A stretch of 10,192 nt of DNA. Origin: Candidatus Zhuqueibacterota bacterium (GTDB lineage: Bacteria; Zhuqueibacterota; Zhuqueibacteria; Residuimicrobiales; Residuimicrobiaceae). Positions within the stretch are counted from its first letter, which is position 1. Each line of letters begins with the position of its first letter. The stretch lies in the NCBI GenBank assembly GCA_016934435.1, contig JAFGSU010000285.1, positions 1 through 10,192 on the forward strand, read 5' to 3'. The position numbers and the translations under genes were made by a program. The notes under the pieces were generated by a model, which saw only the letters and a list, made by a program, of their open reading frames with translations, made no database searches and was not told the origin of the DNA. Positions 1 to 7,201 of the stretch are shown piece by piece.

Positions 1-365
1 AGCACGAACGAGGTGGTGAGGCGAGCGTCCCAGGTCCAGTAGACATTCCAGACCGGCTTGGCCCAGAGTGGACCGGTGAGGAGAACGATGGTAATGAACA
101 GCACGCCGATTTCCGCCGAGCAGGCCGCCAACCGATCCCAGCTCGCTTTGCCGGTGCGCAAAAAAGCGATGCCGGCAATGCACACCACCAGGAAGGCCAG
201 AAAGGAAATCCATGCCGACGGAACATGAAAATAAAAAATCCGCTGCACCTCGCCCATACTGCGCTCGGTCGGCGCGTAGATGAAAACCATGTACAGCGCC
301 CATTCGATCAGAAAAAAGGTGAGGGAGATCAAGATCAGGTGGTGGCTTTTCAGGGATTTGAACAT
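1..365 (-). CDS. ccmC: CcmC, cytochrome c maturation haem-handling membrane protein (C-terminus cut off by window edge)
   Basis: Partial gene; 121 codons are visible and the rest lies beyond the left edge. CcmC presents haem for attachment to the periplasmic chaperone CcmE in System I cytochrome c maturation. Seen: the translation begins MFKSLKSHHL, followed by a first TM segment (about residues 9-31). Next is the family-typical stretch YAPTERSMGEVQRIFYFHVP, with the conserved periplasmic His, then two more hydrophobic segments. The beginning of the tryptophan-rich WWD haem-binding domain follows (GPLWAKPVWNVYWTWDARLT). The ATG is preceded by GGAAGGA at a spacing of 7 (positions 373-379), which fixes the start. 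It is the last visible gene of the ccm operon, 121 nt downstream of ccmB. Family identity is firm; only the C-terminal half, including the second haem-ligand His, cannot be checked. Confidence 0.93.
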   Translation of the reverse strand, partial: MFKSLKSHHLILISLTFFLIEWALYMVFIYAPTERSMGEVQRIFYFHVPSAWISFLAFLVVCIAGIAFLRTGKASWDRLAACSAEIGVLFITIVLLTGPLWAKPVWNVYWTWDARLTTSFV

Positions 366-486
366 ATATCGATCCTTCCAACAGCTGGTTGCACATGGCC
401 ACGGCGGTTCATAGCCTGCGGCGGTGCAAAAAATACGGAATGCATACTCAAAGCGTCCTGGAATCTTGTGCCTTTTCTCATCGATG

Positions 487-1164
487 CTATTCCTCTACAA
501 CATATTCATACAATAGAAAACAGACGATGAAATAGATGATATCGAAACCGATCAACAGGCGCTGCCACGACCAGACGTCGGCGAAGGCCCGGCCGTCGAG
601 CAGATAGGCCGTACTTTTTATGGAAGATAGAATAATCGGCACCGAGATGGGAAACAGCATGATGGGCAGCATCACTTCCCGCGAGCGCGTATTGGCCGAA
701 ATGGCCGAAAAGATGGTGCCGACGGTGGCAAAACCAAAGGTCCCCAGCAGCAGGGTTATTAGCAGCGGCAGCAGTATGGCGCCTATGGAGAGATCAAAAA
801 ACACCACCATCACCGGCAGCGTCACCCATTCGACGATGGTGATGAAAAGAAAATTCCCCAAAACTTTAGCTGTATAAATGGCGCTGCGATCCACCGGGCA
901 GAGCAGGAGGCCCTGCATCATGGCATTTTCCTGCTCGCGGGCGAAGGAGCGACTGAGACCCAAATTACCGGCAAAAGCAAAGGCGACCCAGAGAATACCC
1001 GGTGCGGTTGTTTTCATCTCTTCCGAACCGGGCTCGAAGACGAAATTAAAGATGACCACAACGGTGAACGAAAAAATCAGCATGGAAGTGACCATGTCCT
1101 TGCTGCGCAATTCCAGCAGCAGGTCTTTGTAAAGAATGGAAACGATTTGTTTCAGTGTATTCAT
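487..1164 (-). CDS. ccmB: CcmB, haem exporter-type ABC transporter permease
   Basis: Integral membrane subunit of the CcmAB ABC complex, which with CcmC and CcmE drives release of holo-CcmE for cytochrome c maturation. The protein has 225 aa, close to the usual ~220. Seen: the N-terminal cytoplasmic helix KDLLLELRSKDM typical of CcmB, then about six hydrophobic segments. The conserved loop GNLGLSRSFAREQENAMMQG lies around residues 65-84 and is followed by LLLCPVDRSAIYTAK, a strong family signature. The frame stays open upstream to 1209, but the extra 15 residues (MYWNCCKST...) overlap ccmA and are unlike the family, so the ATG at 1164 is preferred. It lies 16 nt after the ccmA stop, and no strong ribosome binding site is visible, which suggests coupling to ccmA translation. 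Confidence 0.95.
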   Translation of the reverse strand: MNTLKQIVSILYKDLLLELRSKDMVTSMLIFSFTVVVIFNFVFEPGSEEMKTTAPGILWVAFAFAGNLGLSRSFAREQENAMMQGLLLCPVDRSAIYTAKVLGNFLFITIVEWVTLPVMVVFFDLSIGAILLPLLITLLLGTFGFATVGTIFSAISANTRSREVMLPIMLFPISVPIILSSIKSTAYLLDGRAFADVWSWQRLLIGFDIIYFIVCFLLYEYVVEE

Positions 1165-1180
1165 GGTCGAAAAAGATGAT

Positions 1181-1870
1181 CTAGTGCTCTTGCAGCAATT
1201 CCAGTACATGACTGCGGTTCAATTTATTTGGCTGCGAATCGACTATTAGCCGTCCTTTTTGCAGTAACAACAGCCGCTGTGCCTTCATCAGGGCAAAGTC
1301 GATTTCGTGAATGGTCAGCAGAACCGTCACCTGTTGTCGGATGAACTGGTCGATGAAACGGGTTAATAACTCCCTGGCGTGTACATCCAGACCGGTAAAA
1401 GGTTCATCGAGGAGTAGAATCCGGGGTTGATGCAAAATAGCCCGCGCCAATGCCAGGCGTTGTTGCATGCCGCGCGAGAAAGTGCGGACTAGGTCGAACC
1501 GACGGTGTTTGAGTTCAACCCAATTTAGCAGTTCATCGATGCGCTGTGCCAGCGCCTTCACCCCGTACATCCGGCCGTAAAAGCGCAAATTTTCTTCGGC
1601 TGAGAGGTCTCCGTAAAGGAGCGTGTGATGGCTCACCACCCCGATGCTGCGGCGGACGTTATCCGCCGCTTTATCGACCGCATATCCGGCTACGCTAACG
1701 CTGCCGTGACTGGCGCGCGCCAGACCCGCAAGAATGCGGATCAGGGTGGTTTTGCCGGCGCCGTTTGCCCCCATCAATGCGACGAATTCACCCCGCTTGA
1801 TCTGAAACGATACATCATTCAGGGCGTGCAGATGGCCGAATGATTTTGTGATGCCTTTGCCTTCAATCAT
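1181..1870 (-). CDS. ccmA: CcmA, ABC transporter ATP-binding protein for cytochrome c maturation
   Basis: Cytoplasmic ATPase partner of CcmB. The protein has 229 aa. Seen: Walker A GANGAGKT (residues 34-41), signature SRGMQ (132-136), Walker B ILLLDE (151-156), D-loop GLD (160-162) and switch His 188 (TIHE). The Q-loop position appears to be His (VVSHHTLLYGDL, residues 78-89) instead of Gln. The YGDLSAEENLRFYGRMYG segment after it is typical of CcmA-like ATPases. The start codon overlaps the stop of the preceding gene as ATGA (1867-1870), so translation is probably coupled. No near Shine-Dalgarno is present; a GGAG sits about 16 nt upstream. By sequence alone it could be another ABC-2-type ATPase, but its position directly before ccmB and ccmC makes CcmA nearly certain. 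Confidence 0.94.
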   Translation of the reverse strand: MIEGKGITKSFGHLHALNDVSFQIKRGEFVALMGANGAGKTTLIRILAGLARASHGSVSVAGYAVDKAADNVRRSIGVVSHHTLLYGDLSAEENLRFYGRMYGVKALAQRIDELLNWVELKHRRFDLVRTFSRGMQQRLALARAILHQPRILLLDEPFTGLDVHARELLTRFIDQFIRQQVTVLLTIHEIDFALMKAQRLLLLQKGRLIVDSQPNKLNRSHVLELLQEH

Positions 1871-3048
1871 TTTTTTGTCGTTTTTGCTCCGGATTTGCCC
1901 TGTTGCAGCGTCCGTTCTATCCGCTGCAATTTTTCAAAGAGGTCCTGACGTTTCTGCAACGATTCTATCTCCGCTGCGGACTCTAAATCCAGCCGGGCTA
2001 TTTCCTCGATGAGCGATTTACGGCTGTGCAAAAGTTGATCTCTCATTTCAACAGTAAGAAGAGGCTTTGCCTTGAAGCGCCGTGCGGCGCCGGCAATCAG
2101 TCCCGCCAGCAGAAGCGTGGTCGTAGCAATGAGCAAAAAGTCAGGAGAGGAATAAGCGGCCGAATCTGATTGACGTGAAAAACGAATCCGTATGCGCTGC
2201 CCCGGTTCAACCTCCTGTAAACCATAGCGGTGATAATTGGTACCGCGAATAGTAAAGGGACCATGGTCGATGAGCCGGTCTTCCTGCAGGGTAATGCTCG
2301 CATCGGCGAGGAAAATATCGAATGAACGCGTCGGATGGGTAAAATCTATTTCGAGCGTGGCTGTATCATACTGATAGGGGATTTCATACACATACGATAT
2401 TTGACGGTTGCCCGGTTCAAAAACGCCGACGTCGTATATGATATTGCCATGTACTTTCAGTTCCGTTTCGAGGTGGCCGCTAATCGGCGTGATATTCTGG
2501 GCGTTGCTCGGGAGAACAAAACGAAGGATGGCCTCCGTTTCATGTCCGTCGGCCATGGCGCTGATGATGGTTTTACCCGAGGAATTGCTCAGGATGCGCG
2601 ACTCGCGCAGGGCCAGGCTTTTGCCGGCATTTTGCACGAACAGATGGTGCATCAGAACCAGTACCTGCTGATTGGAGCGGGTGGAGTCGAACACGGAAAT
2701 GTCGAGCCTGGCCGAGGTGGATGTGCCGAAATGCACCAGATCACTGTAGTAACGCACGCCCTCATGCTCGGCGGATATTAAGTAATGGGCCGAGGTGTCC
2801 AAATCCGCAATGCGAAACTCAAACCGGCCGCGAGTTCCGGACAGGGCGGTGGCAATATCGGCCGGTTGATTGAATCCCCGTTTGAACAGGTGCAGGGTAA
2901 TTTCCCGGCCGGAGATGCCGGTGCTGTCGTGGGAAGCGTTGAGAATCCGGCCGCTCAGAGAACGGGTCTGGGCCCGGGCCGGAGGGCTGCAGAACAACAT
3001 AGAAATCAAAGCAAGCAGAATGGCTTGATGGTAGAATGATTTTATCAT
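1867..3048 (-). CDS. Exported beta-domain protein with one TM helix and C-terminal coiled coil, in the ccm operon (unnamed)
   Basis: I cannot name this 393-aa protein. Seen: an N-terminal signal peptide (residues 1-26, cleavage likely after ARA). A region of about 28-118 resembles a carboxypeptidase-regulatory/CnaB-like beta sandwich (LSGRILNASHDSTGISGREI..., GRFEFRIADLD...HYLISAEHEGVRYYSD). A second beta-rich periplasmic region spans about 120-295, and a single TM helix about 303-321 (FLLIATTTLLLAGLIAG). A charged cytoplasmic helical tail covers about 330-393. The tail segment LIEEIARLDLESAAEIESLQ resembles the IARLD-type helical motif I associate with CcmI/CcmH-like proteins. The frame is open upstream to 3129, but those residues are not signal-like and overlap the previous gene; ATG 3048 gives a clean signal peptide. 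It starts 18 nt after the zinc-ribbon gene and its stop overlaps ccmA. Context suggests a structural or accessory role in haem or apocytochrome handling, which is inference. Confidence 0.8.
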   Translation of the reverse strand: MIKSFYHQAILLALISMLFCSPPARAQTRSLSGRILNASHDSTGISGREITLHLFKRGFNQPADIATALSGTRGRFEFRIADLDTSAHYLISAEHEGVRYYSDLVHFGTSTSARLDISVFDSTRSNQQVLVLMHHLFVQNAGKSLALRESRILSNSSGKTIISAMADGHETEAILRFVLPSNAQNITPISGHLETELKVHGNIIYDVGVFEPGNRQISYVYEIPYQYDTATLEIDFTHPTRSFDIFLADASITLQEDRLIDHGPFTIRGTNYHRYGLQEVEPGQRIRIRFSRQSDSAAYSSPDFLLIATTTLLLAGLIAGAARRFKAKPLLTVEMRDQLLHSRKSLIEEIARLDLESAAEIESLQKRQDLFEKLQRIERTLQQGKSGAKTTKK

Positions 3049-3065
3049 GAAAAAATGATTCCCGG

Positions 3066-3500
3066 TTAATTCAGTTTTGCGCCGCACTGCGAGCAAAATT
3101 TGGCGTCGCGAGTCATGCGATGCCCGCATTGCGGGCAGACTAAAATAAGCTGCTGGGCCAGTTGCTTTTTAGCCTTTTCAATATCCGCCATTAACTTTTT
3201 GCTCATCTCGTCGCTTTGTGTGGTGGTGTTGCGACGGATTTTTTCATCCAGTTCCGAGACGACTTGTTCCTGGCTGTCTTTCAACGCGCGATAGTCGCTA
3301 TCGCTTAATTTGCCGGTTTGATGGTCGAAATCCAGATCGCCGATGATTTCCGCTGCCACCCGTTTCTGGTATAACCACTCATTCATTACCGAGGGTGTAT
3401 GCGGCATATTTAAGTACATCTGCCTCGGAGCTCGAAAGAGCGGCTCCAGGATAAAGGCGACGAGAAGGAACATCATGATATAGGCAGTTATTTCACTCAT
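3066..3500 (-). CDS. Membrane-anchored zinc-ribbon protein with CcmI-like segment, in the ccm operon
   Basis: This is a 144-aa protein. Seen: an N-terminal TM helix (about residues 4-21, ITAYIMMFLLVAFILEPL), then a segment with ELEYD-type character (IIGDLDFDHQTGKLSDSDYR) closely resembling the DxxTGKLSxxDY motif of CcmI and related proteins. A charged coiled-coil region spans about 70-115. A C-terminal zinc ribbon has cysteines at 122, 125, 136 and 139 (CPQC-X10-CSQC), ending GAKLN. The start at 3500 overlaps the ccmF stop by 8 nt and has GAG about 7 nt upstream. The ATG at 3515 has no ribosome binding site and would add MLRFP. In System I, CcmI helps deliver apocytochrome to the CcmF haem lyase. 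Position straight after ccmF agrees with an analogous scaffold role, but the zinc ribbon is not part of classical CcmI, so the function is inferred. It could also be only a generic membrane zinc-ribbon protein. Confidence 0.82.
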   Translation of the reverse strand: MSEITAYIMMFLLVAFILEPLFRAPRQMYLNMPHTPSVMNEWLYQKRVAAEIIGDLDFDHQTGKLSDSDYRALKDSQEQVVSELDEKIRRNTTTQSDEMSKKLMADIEKAKKQLAQQLILVCPQCGHRMTRDAKFCSQCGAKLN

Positions 3501-5463
3501 GGGAAATCTCAACATTAGGGTAACTTTTACGCCAGCGTTGCGGCGAAATGGACAGCAGCGTCCCCAAAACCATCAAACCACCGCCGATCCACATCCACAA
3601 CATGAGCGGATTGATCAATACGCTGACGGTTGCCGTCTCTGTTCGCAGGTCGTAACTGGCGAGGATGATATATAGATCTTCCTTTAAGGTGGAACGAATG
3701 GCCACTTCGGTCGCCGGTTGAAAATTTTCATAGAGCTGTTTTTCAGGCTTCAGGGTGGTAATATATTTTTCGCCTCTGAAAACGTTGAATATGGCCTTGT
3801 CGATTTGCCGGTCGATCTGCATTTCAGTGGTCAATTTTTCGAAGATTAGGCGATAACCGCCGAGTTCCATGACTTGGCCCTTTTTGAGCGTGGCATCTTT
3901 TTCCAGCGAAAAAGCGGAGGAGCCGATGATGCCGAGGAAGAACATCAACACGCCTAAATGCACGATATATCCGCCATACCGGCGTTTGTTTTTCAGCGCC
4001 AGACTCAACAGGGCCCTGAAAAATCCGAGCTGTTCGGTTTTTTTTCTGACCACAGCGCCGCGGATAAATTCGAGCAGGGTGGCGCTGATGGCGAAAATAG
4101 CTACGGCCAGCGCCAGCACGGGCAGAAATGCACGCACCCCGGAAAGCACTAACAGCACGACGCCCACTGCCACCAGGGTTATCGGCACAGCAAGGCTCCG
4201 CAGCATGTTACGGCTGCTGGTTTTGTTCCAGGCCAGCAGCGCGCAAAAGCCGGTCAAAAAAAAGATGGCGATACCGATGGGCGCGGCCATGCGATTGAAA
4301 AAATCGGTGCCGACGGTTATTTTCTCGTTACGAATGAGTTCGGTGATGGTCGGGAAAATAGTACCGATAAAGACGCCGATGGTCAGGGCGATGAACAGAA
4401 TGTTATTTACCAGAAAGCTGGATTCTTTCGAGGTCCAGCTGCCGATCTGATTTTTGCCGCGCAGCAGACCGCGGCGGTAAAAAATTAAAAAGAAAGAGCC
4501 GATCAGGACAGTACCGAGAAAAAGGAGAAACAGCGGCCCCAGATTTGAAACGCCGAAAGCGTGTACCGAAGAGATCAGGCCGCTGCGGGTTACAAAGGTG
4601 CCGAAGATGGTCAGGGCGAAGGTGATTACAATGAGAGACAGGTTCCAGCTTTTCAGCATGCCCTTGCGTTCCTGAACGATGATGCTGTGCAAAAACGCGG
4701 TGCCGGTGAGCCATGGAAGCAGAGAGGCGTTCTCAACCGGGTCCCAGGCCCAATAACCGCCCCAGCCGAGCTCGACATAGGCCCACTGCATGCCGAGGAT
4801 GTTGCCGATGGTGAGAAACAGCCACGCGAACAGCGTCCAGCGCCGGATGCTTTTCACCCACTTTTCGTCGAATCGCCGTACCACCAGGGCGGCAATGGCA
4901 AAAGCAAATGGAACGGTAAAAGCGACAAATCCTACATACAAACTGGGCGGATGGAAAATCATCTCCGGATTCTGCAACAGCGGGTTCAATCCGGTGCCAT
5001 CCTGCGGTATGAACGGCGTCCGCACGAATGGATTGGTCTTGAAGGCGGTAAGATAGAGAAAGAAAAAGGTGGTAAATTGAATTACGGCCAGGGTGACGGG
5101 CAGCAACTCCGGATTGCGGTCGCGGTTGCCGGCGATGACGATCACAGCAAAAATGGACAGCAGCCAGGTCCACAGCAGCAGAGAGCCATCCTGACCGGCC
5201 CAGAAGGCGGCCAGGGTGTAAGACCATGAAAGCGACCGGTTGGTATAATGGGCTACGTATTGTATCTGAAAGTCGCGGCTCAATAGCGCATAGAGCAATG
5301 CGGCTGAGGCGAGAGTGACGAGAAAAAAGACGGCATAGCTGGCACGGTGCGCACTGGCGAGCAATGCGGCAGAAGCCTTTCTGCCGGCAGCGATGTAAAT
5401 CACCAGGGCATAACCGGATAATACCAGGGCGATGACGAGCGATTGATAACCGAGATTTGCCAA
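3493..5463 (-). CDS. ccmF: CcmF, cytochrome c haem lyase subunit
   Basis: Large polytopic membrane protein that reduces and attaches haem to apocytochrome c in System I. It has 656 aa, the usual length (~650). Seen: WAGQDGSLLLW near residues 88-98 and FHPPSLYVGFV (170-180) with periplasmic His 171. The WWD domain WGGYWAWDPVENASLLPW spans 234-251, with His 259 (FLHS), His 301 (SSVHAFG) and His 502 (YIVHLGV). These four histidines correspond to the haem-ligand set described for CcmF. A large periplasmic domain runs about 520-612, before the last TM helix and the end. The start is TTG, supported by AGG 7 nt upstream and by an N-terminus (ANLGYQSLVIALVLS) that matches family starts; an in-frame stop lies at 5485-5487. 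It is the first gene of the operon and overlaps the next gene by 8 nt. Confidence 0.96.
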   Translation of the reverse strand: MANLGYQSLVIALVLSGYALVIYIAAGRKASAALLASAHRASYAVFFLVTLASAALLYALLSRDFQIQYVAHYTNRSLSWSYTLAAFWAGQDGSLLLWTWLLSIFAVIVIAGNRDRNPELLPVTLAVIQFTTFFFLYLTAFKTNPFVRTPFIPQDGTGLNPLLQNPEMIFHPPSLYVGFVAFTVPFAFAIAALVVRRFDEKWVKSIRRWTLFAWLFLTIGNILGMQWAYVELGWGGYWAWDPVENASLLPWLTGTAFLHSIIVQERKGMLKSWNLSLIVITFALTIFGTFVTRSGLISSVHAFGVSNLGPLFLLFLGTVLIGSFFLIFYRRGLLRGKNQIGSWTSKESSFLVNNILFIALTIGVFIGTIFPTITELIRNEKITVGTDFFNRMAAPIGIAIFFLTGFCALLAWNKTSSRNMLRSLAVPITLVAVGVVLLVLSGVRAFLPVLALAVAIFAISATLLEFIRGAVVRKKTEQLGFFRALLSLALKNKRRYGGYIVHLGVLMFFLGIIGSSAFSLEKDATLKKGQVMELGGYRLIFEKLTTEMQIDRQIDKAIFNVFRGEKYITTLKPEKQLYENFQPATEVAIRSTLKEDLYIILASYDLRTETATVSVLINPLMLWMWIGGGLMVLGTLLSISPQRWRKSYPNVEISHE

Positions 5464-5664
5464 AATAAAGCCTGTACTATTAAGTTAATGCGATATTTAC
5501 TTGAAAGATAAAATCACCTTCGCGCTAAAGTCTGTAAGATCCGATTTTCATGGTATACAGAAAGGCATAGCGGTTGGCACCAATTTTTGCACAAATTCAT
5601 TCAGGTAAATTTATAAAATATATAAAATCCGCCCGCTAACTGCAACAGAAAAAGCTTTGAAAGG
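5464..5664. promoter_or_regulatory. Divergent intergenic region between ccmF and the EEP-family gene
   Basis: This 201-nt AT-rich spacer separates the leftward ccm operon from the rightward nuclease-like gene, so it must hold both promoters unless one is transcribed from elsewhere. On the plus strand the best sigma70-like pair is TTGCAC (5587-5592) with TATAAA (5612-5617), at a long spacing of 19. It lies in the run AAATTTATAAAATATATAAAA. A second possibility overlaps the gene start (TTTG 5656-5659 and TATATTTA 5678-5685). For the minus strand I see no convincing -35/-10 pair; TATACC and TTGGTG are present but 20 nt apart. No operator-like palindrome was recognised. Confidence 0.4.
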
Positions 5665-6948
5665 ATGTTAAAAATAGTATATTTAGTACACATGTTAAAA
5701 AAAGTGCTCAAATATTTGTCAAGTGTATTGTGGTTACTCGTAATAATCCTTGAATTACTTGTCTGGAGTGATGTGCGCTCGATTTTTTTTCCGCGCATCC
5801 CCATCGTCGAGATGATCGCCGGTCTTTGCCAGGATACACTCTGGCTGCCGTTGGCCGTGGCCCTGCCGGGATATCTGTTATGGTTGAGTTGGGTGCAATT
5901 GTCATCCTGGTGGCAGCGCATCATAGCCGCTGTTTTTAGCGTGTTTATCCTGTTATGGGTGATTTTTGCCGTAAATGAATTTTTCCGCTGGATGATCATA
6001 CTGGTGGCGTTTCTGCTTTTCGGCGTGATTCAGCTTGTGCGGCAGAAGCGTCATCTTTATGCCAATATATTGCTTTTTGTTCTGGCCTGGCTCGGTGTCG
6101 TCCTGCATTACCGCGGCCAGCTATTGCCGAATTTGCCTCGTTTCAGCTCCACAGAAGCGACCCTGACCATCCTGGATTACAACATCCTCGTCGGACAGCG
6201 GGGAACGCAGCGCAATCAGGTTTTCGAATTGATTGCCAGTGAAAAGCCGGATCTTATTTTTATTCAGGAGATCAATTCCGGCGACCGCAAGCTTTTTCGC
6301 GAGAAAATGGGAGCGCTCTATCCTCATCAGCTCTGGGCTGATCGGCGCGAATATTATAATGGCGGCGCGATTCTGTCCAAATTTCCGATCAAGGAGGCTC
6401 GCAATGTCGATCTGTCCACACACCATCTGCCCGGTCATACCAATCTGAATCATGCGGTGATAAATTGGCGCGGCCGTGATATCCATCTGTTGAATTGTCA
6501 TCTCTATCCCAGCGGGCATGCTTTTATTCAGTTATTATTCGGCCGGCGAAGTCTGGGCAGCTTTATCGACCATACGCGCAGCGCCTTTTTGCGGCGTATG
6601 GATGAAGCGGAGCAGCTCGCAGCCATCACCCGAAAGATTCAAGCGCCCGTCATTATGGCCGGCGATTTTAATGATACCCCCAATAGTCCCATTTATCGAC
6701 TCTTCCAGCAGCAGTTGCAAAATGCTTTTGCAGCGCGCGGTTGGGGCATGGGCACCACGTTTGGATATCACAGTCTGAAGCAGAGTGTGTCGCCGCACTG
6801 GCGCGGTTTGCTGTTCGATTTTTTACGCATCGATCACGTTTTTGTATCATCCCATTTCCGGGTCGAGCAGGCGCGGGTCTTACCGGTCGCCGCCTCCGAC
6901 CACCGGCCACTGCTTGTGTGCGTCAGATGGCGCCATAATCCGAATTGA
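5665..6948 (+). CDS. Membrane protein with C-terminal endonuclease/exonuclease/phosphatase (EEP) domain
   Basis: This 427-aa protein has two parts. Residues about 15-150 hold five hydrophobic segments (near 17-35, 60-78, 84-104, 107-125 and 132-148). Residues about 165-421 form an EEP-fold hydrolase. Catalytic motifs seen: LDYNIL with Asn 173, IQEI with the metal-binding Glu 202, NCHLYPSG with His 279, AGDFND with Asp 334 and Asn 336, RIDHVFVS with Asp 390, and the terminal SDHRP with Asp 412/His 413. All key residues are present, so it should be an active metal-dependent phosphodiesterase or phosphatase. The substrate (nucleic acid, lipid or phosphoinositide-like) cannot be told. The start is uncertain: ATG 5665 has AAAGG directly abutting it, which is too close to serve as a Shine-Dalgarno, while ATG 5692 gives a more natural basic-then-hydrophobic N-terminus but also lacks a site. 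Residue numbers assume 5665. It stands alone between divergent ccmF and the next gene's own promoter. Confidence 0.85.
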   Translation: MLKIVYLVHMLKKVLKYLSSVLWLLVIILELLVWSDVRSIFFPRIPIVEMIAGLCQDTLWLPLAVALPGYLLWLSWVQLSSWWQRIIAAVFSVFILLWVIFAVNEFFRWMIILVAFLLFGVIQLVRQKRHLYANILLFVLAWLGVVLHYRGQLLPNLPRFSSTEATLTILDYNILVGQRGTQRNQVFELIASEKPDLIFIQEINSGDRKLFREKMGALYPHQLWADRREYYNGGAILSKFPIKEARNVDLSTHHLPGHTNLNHAVINWRGRDIHLLNCHLYPSGHAFIQLLFGRRSLGSFIDHTRSAFLRRMDEAEQLAAITRKIQAPVIMAGDFNDTPNSPIYRLFQQQLQNAFAARGWGMGTTFGYHSLKQSVSPHWRGLLFDFLRIDHVFVSSHFRVEQARVLPVAASDHRPLLVCVRWRHNPN

Positions 6949-6961
6949 TGCATTATTTGTA

Positions 6962-6989
6962 TTGCTTTTTAAATGAAAGATATTATAAT
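6962..6989 (+). promoter_or_regulatory. Candidate sigma70-type promoter for the GWxTD gene
   Basis: TTGCTT (6962-6967) and a perfect TATAAT (6984-6989) are separated by 16 nt. Transcription would start near 6996 and leave an untranslated leader of about 205 nt before the start codon at 7202. It lies just after the stop of the EEP gene. The match is good, but a single AT-rich site can arise by chance, and the sigma factor preference of this organism is unknown. Confidence 0.42.
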
Positions 6990-7201
6990 TTAGAGGAAAG
7001 CAGCAGAACCAGTATCTCGATCATTCTCAGTCTGTAAAAGTCAAGAACTCATCAGAGAACCCTCGTGAGCCAAATCCTTGCAGGATTTCGCCAGTGCCGC
7101 GAACGGATGTTTTCCTTTGAAGAGTATGATCGCTGCCGAAACACAGTTGCAATAACGATGATTTTATCGGCCAGGTTGGCGCAAAATTAAGGCAAGACAG
7201 T
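6990..7201 (+). promoter_or_regulatory. Long 5' leader with possible RNA structure and ribosome binding site
   Basis: A stretch of about 205 nt separates the candidate promoter from the GWxTD gene start. It contains a small perfect hairpin AAATCCT-tgc-AGGATTT (7072-7088). A possible long-range stem pairs ATTTCGCCA (7085-7093) with TGGCGCAAAAT (7177-7187) with a 2-nt bulge; it partly overlaps the small hairpin, so the two could be alternatives. The ribosome binding site AAGG (7189-7192) sits 9 nt before ATG 7202 and immediately follows the second arm. I do not recognise a known riboswitch family. No convincing small gene is seen on either strand. Confidence 0.3.

Noticed and set aside
361..481. 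42-codon frame on the minus strand from ATG 481 as a possible CcmD
   Set aside because: The peptide (MRKGTRFQDA...) has no TM segment, whereas CcmD is a small single-TM protein; it also runs into the ccmC start.
225..530. Plus-strand open frame of 101 codons
   Set aside because: It lies antisense to ccmC and the ccmB end, has no family resemblance and no ribosome binding site; a shadow of the real genes.
4561..5229. Plus-strand open frame of 222 codons opposite ccmF
   Set aside because: Composition is typical of antisense to a GC-biased membrane gene (rich in Gln, Gly and Glu); ccmF on the other strand has all its family motifs.
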